Assembly: GCA_947627725.1 (NCBI GenBank)
Contig: CANQXE010000008.1
Location: forward strand, 1-64,000
Direction of reading: 5' to 3'
Source: an uncultured Clostridia bacterium
Lineage (GTDB): Bacteria; Bacillota; Clostridia; Oscillospirales; Acutalibacteraceae
DNA: 64,000 bases
The notes under the pieces were generated by a model. The model searched no databases, had not been told where the DNA came from, and saw only the letters and a list, made by a program, of their open reading frames with translations. Both the position numbers and the translations under genes were made by a program. This document shows positions 25,186-34,418 of the stretch, piece after piece; the first letter of the stretch is position 1; each line of letters begins with the position of its first letter.

Positions 25186-26452
25186 ACCGCTTGCAGACAG
25201 AATCCGCCCGACCTCGCTCGACGAGGTGGTCGGTCAAAAGCATTTGCTTTCAAAGGGCAAGGCTCTTTATAATCTGATTTCGTCGGGAGATATTCCCAAT
25301 TTAATATTTTACGGTCCGAGCGGCGTCGGCAAAACAACAGTCGCATCAATCATCGCAGGTGCTACAAAAAGAAGTCTTCGCAGGCTTAACGGCACTACTG
25401 CCTCAACTCAGGATATTAAGGATATCGTTGCGGAGCTTGATACTTTTACCGCACCTAACGGTATACTCCTTTATCTTGATGAGATACAGTATTTTAACAA
25501 GAGACAGCAGCAAAGCCTTTTGGAGTTCATTGAAAACGGAAAAATAACGCTGATTGCGTCCACTACGGAAAACCCTTATTTCTATATATATCCTGCTATT
25601 CTTTCACGTTCAACCGTTTTTGAATTCAAGTCAATAGAAAGCGAGGAGGTTATACCCGCGATTGAAAGGGGTTTCAGACTTCTGGCTGAGGAATATAACC
25701 TTGAGCTTGATATTGAAAACGGAGTGAATGAAAAGATTGCAAGGGGCTGCGGCGGAGATGTAAGGAAAGCGCTCAACTGCGTCGAAAACTGCTTTTTCGC
25801 AACGGTAACGCAGAACAACAAAAAGCATATTACTCTTGAAATTACAGATGAGCTTGTTCAGAAAAGCTCTGTCAGATATGACCGTGACGGCGATGAGCAT
25901 TACGATATAATTTCAGCCTATCAAAAAAGTATGCGTGGCTCCGACCCTGACGCCGCGCTTCATTACCTTGCAAGACTTTTGGAGGCGGGAGATTTGCCGT
26001 CGGCTTGCAGGAGGCTGGTGGTCTGCGCGTGTGAGGATGTAGGACTTGCATATCCTCAGATTATTCCGATAGTAAAATCGGCAGTGGATATAGCGATGAT
26101 GGTAGGTCTTCCGGAGGCGAGAATACCGCTTGCGGACGCAGTCGTGCTTGTAGCAACCGCTCCTAAGAGCAATTCGGTATATATGGGAATAAATGAAGCA
26201 ATGTCGGACGTACAAAAGGGCAACTACGGACCTATACCGAGACAGCTTCAGAATAAGCATTATGACGGTGAGGACGCAGAGATTAAAGGACAGTTTTATC
26301 TGTATCCGCATGATTTTGAAAATCACTGGACGGCTCAGCAATATCTGCCTGATGTTTTAAAGGATAAGCATTATTATTCCTTCGGGCAGAATAAAAACGA
26401 GCAGGCATTCAAAGCCTACTGGGAAAAAATAAAAGGTAAAAAGCAGTCTTAA
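25178..26452 (+). CDS. rarA: Replication-associated recombination AAA+ ATPase RarA
   Basis: Clamp-loader-like ATPase of 424 residues, the normal MgsA/RarA length, acting at stalled replication forks. Walker A GPSGVGKTT, Walker B LYLDEIQYFN and the sensor region STTENP are visible in the first 170 residues; the tetramerisation domain carries the DEHYDIISAYQKSMRGSDPD signature. ATG 25178 is chosen because GGGGAG lies nine bases upstream; earlier in-frame starts lie deep inside queH. Overlaps queH by eight bases. Confidence 0.95.
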   Translation: MNKPLADRIRPTSLDEVVGQKHLLSKGKALYNLISSGDIPNLIFYGPSGVGKTTVASIIAGATKRSLRRLNGTTASTQDIKDIVAELDTFTAPNGILLYLDEIQYFNKRQQQSLLEFIENGKITLIASTTENPYFYIYPAILSRSTVFEFKSIESEEVIPAIERGFRLLAEEYNLELDIENGVNEKIARGCGGDVRKALNCVENCFFATVTQNNKKHITLEITDELVQKSSVRYDRDGDEHYDIISAYQKSMRGSDPDAALHYLARLLEAGDLPSACRRLVVCACEDVGLAYPQIIPIVKSAVDIAMMVGLPEARIPLADAVVLVATAPKSNSVYMGINEAMSDVQKGNYGPIPRQLQNKHYDGEDAEIKGQFYLYPHDFENHWTAQQYLPDVLKDKHYYSFGQNKNEQAFKAYWEKIKGKKQS

Positions 26453-26475
26453 TGTGAAGAATAAGAGGGAAAACG

Positions 26476-27111
26476 ATGACAAAAAAAGAGAGAGCGTTAA
26501 AAGCAATTCAAATACTTAAAGAGCGTTATCCGGAGGCGGTATGCTCGCTGACTGCGTCAAATCCGTTTGAGCTTTTGGTTGCCGTCAGGCTTTCCGCTCA
26601 GTGTACAGACGCCAGAGTCAATCTTGTTACCCCCGCGCTTTTTGAAAGGTATAAAACGCTTGACGATTACTGTAATGCCGATATCAGGGACATAGAAAGA
26701 CTTATACATAGCTGCGGCTTTTACAAAAGCAAGGCGGAATCCATTATCGGAATGGCGCGGATGATAAGAGATAAATTTGACGGCAGAGTGCCTGATAATA
26801 TCGAGGACTTGATTACTCTCCCCGGCGTAGGAAGAAAAACGGCAAATCTGATTGTGGGCGATATATACGGCAAGGAGAGCATAGTTGTTGATACTCATAT
26901 GATAAGAATTTCAAACCGTATAGGTCTTGTAACTGATAAGGACCCGAAGAAAATTGAGTTTGCGCTGAAAAAAATTGTTCCCGCTGAAGAAGGCTCTGAC
27001 TTCTGTCACAGGATTGTTTTATTCGGCAGGGATATCTGTTCTGCGAGAAAGCCGCTTTGTGAAAAATGCGAAATGGCGGAGATATGCAAAAAGGTCGGTG
27101 TAAAAAAGTGA
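26476..27111 (+). CDS. nth: Endonuclease III
   Basis: Base-excision DNA glycosylase/AP lyase of 211 residues acting on oxidised pyrimidines. The helix-hairpin-helix LPGVGRKTAN carries the catalytic lysine, with the catalytic aspartate in VVDTHMIRISNR. The C-terminal 4Fe-4S cluster motif has exact C-x6-C-x2-C-x5-C spacing. It starts 24 bases after rarA behind AGAGGGAA; its stop overlaps the GTG of the downstream kinase gene. The grouping with rarA makes a small DNA-maintenance unit. Confidence 0.95.
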   Translation: MTKKERALKAIQILKERYPEAVCSLTASNPFELLVAVRLSAQCTDARVNLVTPALFERYKTLDDYCNADIRDIERLIHSCGFYKSKAESIIGMARMIRDKFDGRVPDNIEDLITLPGVGRKTANLIVGDIYGKESIVVDTHMIRISNRIGLVTDKDPKKIEFALKKIVPAEEGSDFCHRIVLFGRDICSARKPLCEKCEMAEICKKVGVKK

Positions 27112-27608
27112 GGTCAAATATTGTACTGATAGGTATGCCCGGCAGCGGTAAATCCACCTGCGGAGTAGTTGCCGCGAAGCTTCTTTTAAAGAACTTTTTT
27201 GATACCGATTTGCTTATTCAGAACCTTGAGGGCAGCAGTCTGCAAAATATTATTGATAATAAAGGGAATGATTATTTTGAAAGAGCGGAGGAAAATGCTG
27301 TTCTTGATTTGGATATTCAGGGTACGGTCATTGCAACCGGCGGCTCTGTAATTTATTCTGACAAATCAATGGAGCATTTAAAAAAACTCGGAAGAATCAT
27401 TTATCTTCATCTTGACTATGAGCATATGTGCAAAAGAATAAGTGATCTTTCTACACGAGGTGTGCTTTTGAAAAAAGGAGAGACCTTGAAGGATATGTAT
27501 GACGAGCGTCTGCCGCTATACAGAAAATGGGCGGATATTACTATTGACTGCGGCAATAACACAATTGAACAGACAGCACAGGCGATTGCCGCCGCGGCAG
27601 AAAATTAA
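27108..27608 (+). CDS. Shikimate kinase-like P-loop kinase
   Basis: P-loop kinase of about 166 residues. GMPGSGKST Walker A is near residue 9, the FFDTDLLI segment supplies the shikimate-type aspartates, ATGGSV follows, and the RLPLYRKWAD motif closes the protein. The usual substrate arginine position after Phe is Glu here (YFERAEE), and the lid reads STRGVLL rather than TRPLL, so substrate specificity may differ. GTG 27108 overlaps the nth stop; an ATG at 27084 inside nth is the alternative. If it is AroK, it phosphorylates shikimate at C3 for aromatic amino acid synthesis; no other aro gene is nearby. Confidence 0.65.
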   Translation: MRSNIVLIGMPGSGKSTCGVVAAKLLLKNFFDTDLLIQNLEGSSLQNIIDNKGNDYFERAEENAVLDLDIQGTVIATGGSVIYSDKSMEHLKKLGRIIYLHLDYEHMCKRISDLSTRGVLLKKGETLKDMYDERLPLYRKWADITIDCGNNTIEQTAQAIAAAAEN

Positions 27609-27620
27609 GGCAATTAGTAC

Positions 27621-27649
27621 TTGAACTTATATATAAAAAGTGTTATCAT
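27621..27649 (+). promoter_or_regulatory. guaB promoter
   Basis: TTGAAC (27621-27626), a 17-base spacer and TATCAT (27644-27649). The short leader contains AAAAAGG/CCTTTTT (27663-27686) around an eight-base loop, a weak hairpin. No purine riboswitch core is visible. Confidence 0.6.
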
Positions 27650-27697
27650 AGTAAAAATATACAAAAAAGGTGTATTAGCCTTTTTATAATAATGTAA

Positions 27698-29194
<1,497 letters not shown>

Positions 29195-29202
29195 TAATTA
29201 TG

Positions 29203-29240
29203 GGGCAGTAAAGATACTGCCCCTAAATCATTTTTAGGTT
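29203..29240 (+). terminator. Hairpin after guaB
   Basis: GGGGCAGTA/TACTGCCCC stem with AAGA loop, followed by a T-rich but interrupted tract (TAAATCATTTTTA). Likely a leaky terminator before the GDPD gene, for which no other obvious promoter is seen. Confidence 0.6.
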
Positions 29241-29251
29241 GTGAATAGCGT

Positions 29252-30088
29252 ATGGCTGAAAAAGTGTCAAAATGGGTTAAATTCAAAAAATTCCTAAAAA
29301 GAAATATGACTCCGACTTGGGCAAAGCACATATCCTATCAAATCTTTGCCTTTATTGTTTCTGTTGCTATGGTAATAGGTGTTGCCGATTATGCAGTAAC
29401 AAAAACATATGATGAAAGGAAGCTGACTTTTGTGGATGGTTTTACCATAACGGCGCATACAGGCGCTTTTAATACGGTAATGAATACTGTTGAATCGGTA
29501 CAGGCTGCCGTTGAAAACAAAGTAAGTATACTTGAGGTCGATATCCGCCTGCGTCCCGATCATACTGTTGTTATGAGCCACGATATAGTCGTGACTAATA
29601 ACGACGGCGTTCCGCTTGAGGATGCGCTTGTGCTTTTAGAGGGTACGGATATTCAGCTTAATCTTGATATTAAGGAAACAAGAGCGCTTAATTATCTGTA
29701 TGAGCTTTTAGTAGAGCATAATCTTGTTGAGCAGTCCTTTTTAACAGGGATTGAAACAATCAATGTTAAGGCGGTTAAAGAGTCAGACTGCGCCAATATG
29801 GACTATTATCTTAATTATAAGCCGTCAAGGGCAAAGGTATTCTTTGATGAGTACAGAACAAAGCTTATAGATCTCCTTGAGGAAACAGGGGCTATCGGTA
29901 TTAACTGTAATTATAAGTTTGCAGGTTCTCAGCTTTCAAGCCTTCTTCACAAAAAAGGATATAAGCTGTCAGTCTGGACAATAGACAAGGAAAGAACGGC
30001 AAAAAAAATGCTCGTCATAAAACCTGACAATATTACAACAAAGGATCCTCAAATGATTGAAAATGTAATTGAAAACTGGGGGAAATAA
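29252..30088 (+). CDS. Glycerophosphodiester phosphodiesterase-family membrane protein
   Basis: Protein of 278 residues. A basic N-terminus and one transmembrane segment (about 29-50) are followed by a GDPD TIM barrel. The metal-site ExD (LEVDIR) and downstream His (MSHD) are present. The first motif reads HTG where the family has HRG, and the usual PENT signature is changed to MNTVE. GDPDs split glycerophosphodiesters into glycerol-3-phosphate and alcohols; loss of the Arg makes activity uncertain. It could be a divergent enzyme or a binding derivative. It sits between guaB and a tRNA cluster with no functional link visible. Confidence 0.75.
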   Translation: MAEKVSKWVKFKKFLKRNMTPTWAKHISYQIFAFIVSVAMVIGVADYAVTKTYDERKLTFVDGFTITAHTGAFNTVMNTVESVQAAVENKVSILEVDIRLRPDHTVVMSHDIVVTNNDGVPLEDALVLLEGTDIQLNLDIKETRALNYLYELLVEHNLVEQSFLTGIETINVKAVKESDCANMDYYLNYKPSRAKVFFDEYRTKLIDLLEETGAIGINCNYKFAGSQLSSLLHKKGYKLSVWTIDKERTAKKMLVIKPDNITTKDPQMIENVIENWGK

Positions 30089-30151
30089 TTTTAAAAAAAT
30101 ACTTGACTTATATATTGAACTTATGATATAGTATTAAAGCATTGGAGATAA

Positions 30152-30227
30152 GCTGGTGTAGCTCAGTTGGTAGAGCAGCTGATTTGTAATCAGCAGGTCA
30201 GGGGTTCAAGTCCGTTCACCAGCTCCA
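30152..30227 (+). tRNA. tRNA-Thr (UGU)
   Basis: Acceptor GCTGGTG/CACCAGC, anticodon stem CTGAT/ATCAG with loop TTTGTAA giving UGU, encoded CCA. First of three tRNAs. A promoter-like TTGACT (30112-30117) followed by TATAGT lies upstream. A perfect hairpin (CTACCGTA/TACGGTAG, 30233-30256) separates it from tRNA-Tyr. Confidence 0.96.
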
Positions 30228-30265
30228 ATAAGCTACCGTATCATATGGTACGGTAGTTTGAATAT

Positions 30266-30350
30266 GGAGGAGTTCCCGAGCGGCCAAAGGGAACAGACTG
30301 TAAATCTGTCGTCAGTGACTTCGGTGGTTCGAATCCACCCTCCTCCACCA
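30266..30350 (+). tRNA. tRNA-Tyr (GUA)
   Basis: A class II tRNA with a long variable arm (GTCAGTGACTTC region), acceptor GGAGGAG/CTCCTCC, anticodon loop CTGTAAA giving GUA, and encoded CCA. The hairpin CGAGTACC-like stem at 30357-30379 follows. Confidence 0.96.
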
Positions 30351-30389
30351 CGTTAGCGAGTATCCTTTTCGGGTACTCGTTAATGATAT

Positions 30390-30467
30390 CGAGGTGTAAC
30401 TCAGTTTGGCTAGAGTGCCTGCTTTGGGAGCAGGATGCCGCAGGTTCAAGTCCTGTCACCTCGACCA
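30390..30467 (+). tRNA. tRNA-Pro (UGG)
   Basis: Acceptor CGAGGTG/CACCTCG, anticodon stem CCTGC/GCAGG with loop TTTGGGA giving UGG, encoded CCA. Last of the cluster, followed by a terminator and a recombinase relic. Confidence 0.96.
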
Positions 30468-30469
30468 TT

Positions 30470-30508
30470 ATCCGCATAAGTCTTAACGGATTTATGCGGA
30501 TATTTTAT
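30470..30508 (+). terminator. Terminator after the tRNA cluster
   Basis: Stem ATCCGCATAA/TTATGCGGAT, 10 bp, then ATTTTAT. Confidence 0.8.
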
Positions 30509-30540
30509 ACTCGAAAAACCTTTTAAATAAAGGAAAAATA

Positions 30541-30570
30541 AATACCACTCTGTTTTTTGAGAGTGGTATT
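30541..30570. terminator. Perfect inverted repeat at the end of the recombinase relic
   Basis: An 11-bp perfect stem AATACCACTCT/AGAGTGGTATT with an eight-base loop, placed directly at the stop of the minus-strand recombinase remnant. It could be that gene's terminator or an element-end hairpin. Confidence 0.55.
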
Positions 30571-30835
30571 AAATGGTTTTTGTTCCTGCGTCGGTTTTCG
30601 GTCTGCCGTTTAAAATGGGCTTATCATATTTGTCTTTTGTTATAGTTCTGCGAATACGAATTGTTTTAAAATTAAGGCTTACATCATTAAAAGATAAAGC
30701 GTTGATCTCTCCCATTCGCATTCCTGTATATAGCATAAGAAGCATTTAATAACGATATTTGTTACTTTTCTCTTGGTTATTTAAAATGTGAATGAAAGCT
30801 AATTCCTCATTAACAGTAAAGTATGTCAAAAAGAG
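30569..30835 (-). pseudogene. Remnant of a tyrosine recombinase/integrase
   Basis: Translation of the minus strand from 30835 gives a segment resembling the core-binding-to-catalytic junction of phage-type integrases: FTVNEELAFI, then after an in-frame TAA (30748-30746) MLLMLYTGMRMGEINALSF, then RIRRTITKDKYDKP and PKTDAGTKTI before a stop at 30569. The TGMRMGE segment contains the first catalytic arginine. The N-terminal half and the HxxR/Tyr end are missing. It lies about 100 bases past tRNA-Pro, a classic integration position, so it is probably the fossil of a lost element. No direct repeat of the tRNA 3' end was found nearby. Confidence 0.7.
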
Positions 30836-31013
30836 CATGCATTTTTATCAAAGAAAAAATACATACCTATATTGGTTGTTATAAAGTTTACTTCTCATTT
30901 TTAATAGATCATTTACAAAAAAATAAGTCAATATTCAAATTATATGTAAGGAAATAGAAACGCGTTGTAAATTTACGGGAAATAGCAGTAATTTTTTATG
31001 CTTTTAAAACCGA
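30836..31013. other. A/T-rich stretch without recognisable genes
   Basis: Between the recombinase remnant and the metallophosphoesterase promoter both strands are broken by many stops in all frames I read. It is probably decayed mobile-element DNA; no repeat or RNA structure stood out. Confidence 0.5.
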
Positions 31014-31043
31014 TTGACAGGGGAAATCGCTGTATGCTACAAT
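31014..31043 (+). promoter_or_regulatory. Promoter of the metallophosphoesterase gene
   Basis: Perfect TTGACA (31014-31019), an 18-base spacer and TACAAT (31038-31043). Confidence 0.65.
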
Positions 31044-31120
31044 AAAAATACAGACGGGATATATTGCAACTGTTAAATAATTCCCGTAAATCCTTTTGTT
31101 TATTGCACAGGAGAGAGACA

Positions 31121-32242
31121 ATGCGATTTAATAAGGACGGCAGTTTTAAAATAATGCAGATTACGGATATTCAGGAGATACCGAATATTTCTCCTGATAC
31201 GCTTGCGCTGCTTGAAGCGGCAGCGGAGGAGGAAAAGCCCGATTTGGTCGTCTACACGGGAGATCAGATTAAAGGCTACGGCGTTACCTATCGGGGGAAG
31301 GGCAAGGAACTCGAAAATGCTGTGGCAAAAACTATTTTCAAATTACTAAAGCCAGTGACCGATAGGAAAATACCCTTTGCCGTTACGTTCGGAAATCATG
31401 ACAGGCAGGTAGGTATCTCAAACAAAGCGCAGTTTGAAAATATATACAAGGCGATTCCAAACTGCATAGGGGAGCAGGCGGAAAGTATAGACGGCGGCGG
31501 AACGTGCAATATTCCCATTAAAGCTTCAGACGGCTCCGAAAGAGATGTTTTTAACCTCTATTTATTTGACAGCGGAACTGATAAAAAGGGCGGAGGATAT
31601 GAGCCGTTTAATAAAGAGATTATAGAATGGTATAAAAAAACGAGGGACAGGCTGAAGGAGAAAAATAATGAATATATTCCGTCAATTGTTTTTCAGCACA
31701 TTCCGCTTCCCGAATATTACAATGTGCTCAAAAGAGTGGACAAAAAGGAAAAAGGCGCAATCAGAGCTTACAGAACGCATAAAAATGAATACTATAAGTT
31801 AGGCGAAACCTGCCGGAGGGGAGATATGCTTGAGGAGCCTCCTTCAATCCCGGATATTAACACGGGCGAGTTTGACGCAATAGCCGAAAAGGGAGACGTG
31901 CTTGCTGTTTTTGTAGGACACGACCATAAAAACAGCTTTATAGGAACATATAAAAATGTTGATTTGGGATTTACTCAGAGCGCGGGCTTTAACGAATACG
32001 GAAACCGTACAAAGCGTGGAGTACGCTGTATCGTTCTTGACGAAAAAAATCCTCATACATATAAAACCTACACGCGAACGTATGAAGAGCTTGTCGGCAA
32101 AAAGGTAAGCCGTCCTGTATATGATTATCTTTCAAGCAAGGCTCCGGCAACTCTTGACGCGGCAAAACCGCTTATCGCAAAGGCGGTGATACTGCTCGCG
32201 GCTGCCGCGGCAGTAATAATAACTTTAATAAAATTGCTTTGA
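31121..32242 (+). CDS. Calcineurin-like metallophosphoesterase with C-terminal membrane anchor
   Basis: Protein of 373 residues from ATG 31121, chosen for the GGAGAG six bases upstream. Metal-site motifs in order: ITDIQE (DxQ instead of the usual DxH), YTGDQ, FGNHDRQ, FQHIPLPEY, and GHDHKN. This set is typical of Clostridial phosphoesterases whose substrates are unknown. There is no signal peptide, and a single hydrophobic helix occupies about the last 25 residues, so the enzyme is probably tail-anchored, facing the cytoplasm. It leads a possible operon with a GtrA protein and a DNA glycosylase. Confidence 0.85.
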   Translation: MRFNKDGSFKIMQITDIQEIPNISPDTLALLEAAAEEEKPDLVVYTGDQIKGYGVTYRGKGKELENAVAKTIFKLLKPVTDRKIPFAVTFGNHDRQVGISNKAQFENIYKAIPNCIGEQAESIDGGGTCNIPIKASDGSERDVFNLYLFDSGTDKKGGGYEPFNKEIIEWYKKTRDRLKEKNNEYIPSIVFQHIPLPEYYNVLKRVDKKEKGAIRAYRTHKNEYYKLGETCRRGDMLEEPPSIPDINTGEFDAIAEKGDVLAVFVGHDHKNSFIGTYKNVDLGFTQSAGFNEYGNRTKRGVRCIVLDEKNPHTYKTYTRTYEELVGKKVSRPVYDYLSSKAPATLDAAKPLIAKAVILLAAAAAVIITLIKLL

Positions 32243-32254
32243 CGGAGAATAACT

Positions 32255-32776
32255 ATGAGTAACGATAAGAATAAAAACGCATTTAAAAAATGGACTGACA
32301 AGCACGCTGAAATTTGGAAATTCATTAAATTTATGATTGCAGGCGGCGGCTCTTCAGTCGTTGAATTAGTGGTACATATGATACTGCTTAACACAGTATT
32401 CAGCTCGCTTACAAGTGAGCCTGTAACGAGCGGTGCGCTTAATATGATAGGCATAAGCTCAAAGGGCTATTTATATACTTATCTGATTTCCACAACGGTG
32501 GGATACGCTATCGCATTTATTTTAAACAGAAAAATTACGTTCAAGGCTGATGTAAATCCTACTTTGAGTATGATTCTTTATGCTGTTATGGTAGTGTTTA
32601 CAATATTCGCGAACGGCTGGATAGGCTCCGCTATGACGACTTTTGCGCAGGCGCATAATCTGACGGGTAATGTATGGGATTTACTGATTAAGCTGATAGG
32701 AATGGCGATTCCGTTCGTGTGGACTTATCCCTGCAACCGTTTCATAATCCACCGTAAAAAGAAAACGACGGTTTAA
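32255..32776 (+). CDS. GtrA-family membrane protein
   Basis: Protein of 173 residues with four hydrophobic helices and the GtrA pattern: KFIKFMIAGGGSS at the start, GYAIAFILNRKITF in the middle, and a closing FVWTYPCNRFII helix. GtrA proteins are thought to assist flipping of polyprenyl-linked sugars used in surface glycosylation. No glycosyltransferase is next to it. It starts 12 bases after the phosphoesterase stop behind ACGGAGA and ends just before the DNA glycosylase gene, so the three may share a transcript. Confidence 0.85.
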   Translation: MSNDKNKNAFKKWTDKHAEIWKFIKFMIAGGGSSVVELVVHMILLNTVFSSLTSEPVTSGALNMIGISSKGYLYTYLISTTVGYAIAFILNRKITFKADVNPTLSMILYAVMVVFTIFANGWIGSAMTTFAQAHNLTGNVWDLLIKLIGMAIPFVWTYPCNRFIIHRKKKTTV

Positions 32777-32790
32777 TTCTTTTGGAAAAT

Positions 32791-33270
32791 ATGATTGTTC
32801 ACCCGATTAATCCGATATATGATGAAAAGTCACAGATACTGATACTCGGCTCATTCCCGTCAGTTAAGTCGAGGGAGGAAGGCTTTTTCTACGGTCATCC
32901 GCAAAACCGTTTCTGGCGTGTTATGGCAAAAATATGTGACGAGCCTGTGCCTGAAAGCATTGAAGATAAGACAAGGCTTTTGCTTAATAATCACATTGCA
33001 CTGTGGGACGTTATCCATTCCTGCGAAATAACGGGCTCGGCAGACAGCACCATTAAAAATGTTGTGCCGAATGATATAGGTATAATAACCGAAAAAGCAA
33101 TGATAAAAAGAATTTTTGTCAATGGCAGAAAGGCAGAGAGCCTGTATAAAAGGTATATTGAAAAGAAAATCGGAATAAAGGCAGTCTGCCTGCCCTCAAC
33201 AAGTCCGGCTAATGCAAGCTGGAGCGAGGGGAGACTTTATGAATACTGGAAAAGCAAAATAGAAGAATGA
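32791..33270 (+). CDS. DNA-deoxyinosine glycosylase, UDG superfamily
   Basis: Protein of about 159 residues of the family 6 uracil-DNA glycosylase group, whose characterised members remove hypoxanthine. Signatures seen: LGSFPSVKSREEGFFYGHPQNRFW near the N-terminus and the C-terminal LPSTSPANASWS motif. The family is small and lacks the iron-sulfur cluster of family 4. The start is uncertain between ATG 32791 and TTG 32782; the only ribosome-site-like bases (TTGGA) lie between them. It ends at a strong terminator facing the kinase gene. Confidence 0.85.
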   Translation: MIVHPINPIYDEKSQILILGSFPSVKSREEGFFYGHPQNRFWRVMAKICDEPVPESIEDKTRLLLNNHIALWDVIHSCEITGSADSTIKNVVPNDIGIITEKAMIKRIFVNGRKAESLYKRYIEKKIGIKAVCLPSTSPANASWSEGRLYEYWKSKIEE

Positions 33271-33274
33271 GAAT

Positions 33275-33322
33275 AGAAAACCGCCCGTCTGTACGGATAA
33301 CGCACAGGCAGGCGGTTTTGAT
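33275..33322. terminator. Bidirectional terminator
   Basis: AAAACCGCC/GGCGGTTTT stem with further GTCTGT/ACAGGC pairing inside, between convergent transcripts. Confidence 0.8.
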
Positions 33323-33331
33323 TTGTCTATT

Positions 33332-34243
33332 TTATTTTAGATATTCGCTTTCAAGCAATTTATATATTTCATCTTTTGTTGCAAGTGATTCGGAAAACGC
33401 TGTTGCGTTTGAGCAGGCAGAGGCGAGCCTCAGTGCGTAAGAATAATCCCTGCTTTTTTCACAGCCCGCAAGAAAGCCTGCTACCATAGAGTCACCGCAG
33501 CCGACAGTTCTTTTTATCTTTCCCGGTACAACTCCTATGGTATGAAAATGTCCGTTTTCGTCAAGCAGAACGGCGCCGTCCTTACCTCGTGACACAAGCA
33601 CGTTTCCTGCACCCATATCCTGAAGCATTTTTGAATATATTTTTATATTTTCAATTGTTTTGATTTCAACCGAGAATATATCGCCAAGTTCCAAATGATT
33701 CGGCTTTATAAGAAATGGCTTATATTTTAGCACATTCATAAGCAGGTCGCCCGTAGCGTCAACCGCAAATTCAATGCCTTTATTATTTAATTTTTTTAAA
33801 ATTCTTTCATAAATATCGTTTGGCAGAGCCCGCGATACGGAGCCCGCAAGGACGAGAGTGTCGCCTGATTTTAATTTGTCAAGCTTTTTGAAAAGAGCAT
33901 CAATATCCCGTTGACTTATTTCAGGTCCTTTAGCGTTAATATCAAATTCCTGTTGTGACCGTATTTTTACATTAATCCGTGTATACCCGCTTTCAAGATA
34001 AACAAAATCTGTTTTGATATTATCCTTTTTCAGCAATTCCTCAATGTATTTTCCCGTAAAGCCCGCAAGAAATCCGAGAGCTTTGTTTTCAATACCGAGT
34101 CTTGAGAGAATTACGGAGACATTTATCCCCTTACCGCCGTAATAAAGCTGTTCGCTTTCGGTTCTGTTAATATCCTTTGTCTGAAGATTGCTTACGTTCA
34201 TAACATAATCAAGCGCGGGATTGAAAGTAACTGTATAAATCAT
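33332..34243 (-). CDS. PfkB-family 1-phosphofructokinase (or tagatose-6-phosphate kinase)
   Basis: Sugar kinase of 303 residues. The N-terminus TFNPALDYVM, the GGKGINVS glycine motif and the C-terminal TVGCGDSMVAGFLAG motif with the catalytic Asp place it in the FruK/LacC branch. FruK phosphorylates fructose-1-phosphate to the 1,6-bisphosphate. No fructose PTS or regulator gene is adjacent, which is unusual. It has a perfect-spacing promoter flanked by two copies of a CGTGTTTATTAT element, one inside a palindrome, so expression is clearly repressor-controlled. An AAAGAGGTG ribosome site precedes ATG. Confidence 0.85.
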   Translation of the reverse strand: MIYTVTFNPALDYVMNVSNLQTKDINRTESEQLYYGGKGINVSVILSRLGIENKALGFLAGFTGKYIEELLKKDNIKTDFVYLESGYTRINVKIRSQQEFDINAKGPEISQRDIDALFKKLDKLKSGDTLVLAGSVSRALPNDIYERILKKLNNKGIEFAVDATGDLLMNVLKYKPFLIKPNHLELGDIFSVEIKTIENIKIYSKMLQDMGAGNVLVSRGKDGAVLLDENGHFHTIGVVPGKIKRTVGCGDSMVAGFLAGCEKSRDYSYALRLASACSNATAFSESLATKDEIYKLLESEYLK

Positions 34244-34259
34244 TACAACACCTCTTTAG

Positions 34260-34323
34260 TAAACACGTGTTTATTATATCGAAAAGTTTAAAGACAGTCA
34301 ATTTTATTTATCGTGTTTATTAT
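34260..34323 (-). promoter_or_regulatory. Promoter and twin operators of the pfkB-type kinase
   Basis: On the minus strand TTGACT (34301-34296), a 17-base spacer and TATAAT (34278-34273). The perfect 14-bp palindrome TAAACACGTGTTTA (34260-34273) begins at the -10. The 12-mer CGTGTTTATTAT recurs as an exact direct repeat at 34266-34277 and 34312-34323, so a second site sits upstream of the -35. Confidence 0.8.
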
Positions 34324-34418
34324 GACCGAAATTGATTATGTTAATATTACTGATTTTATATTTTTACAAATCTGCTTATAATACTGTATTTTAAAGAAAA
34401 AATATTTTAGGTGATTCT

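Noticed and set aside
30241-30477. Open frame antisense to tRNA-Tyr and tRNA-Pro (VTGLEPAASCSQSRHSSQTELH-like)
   Set aside because: Same artefact. Both tRNAs fold well on the plus strand, and the frame has no ribosome site.
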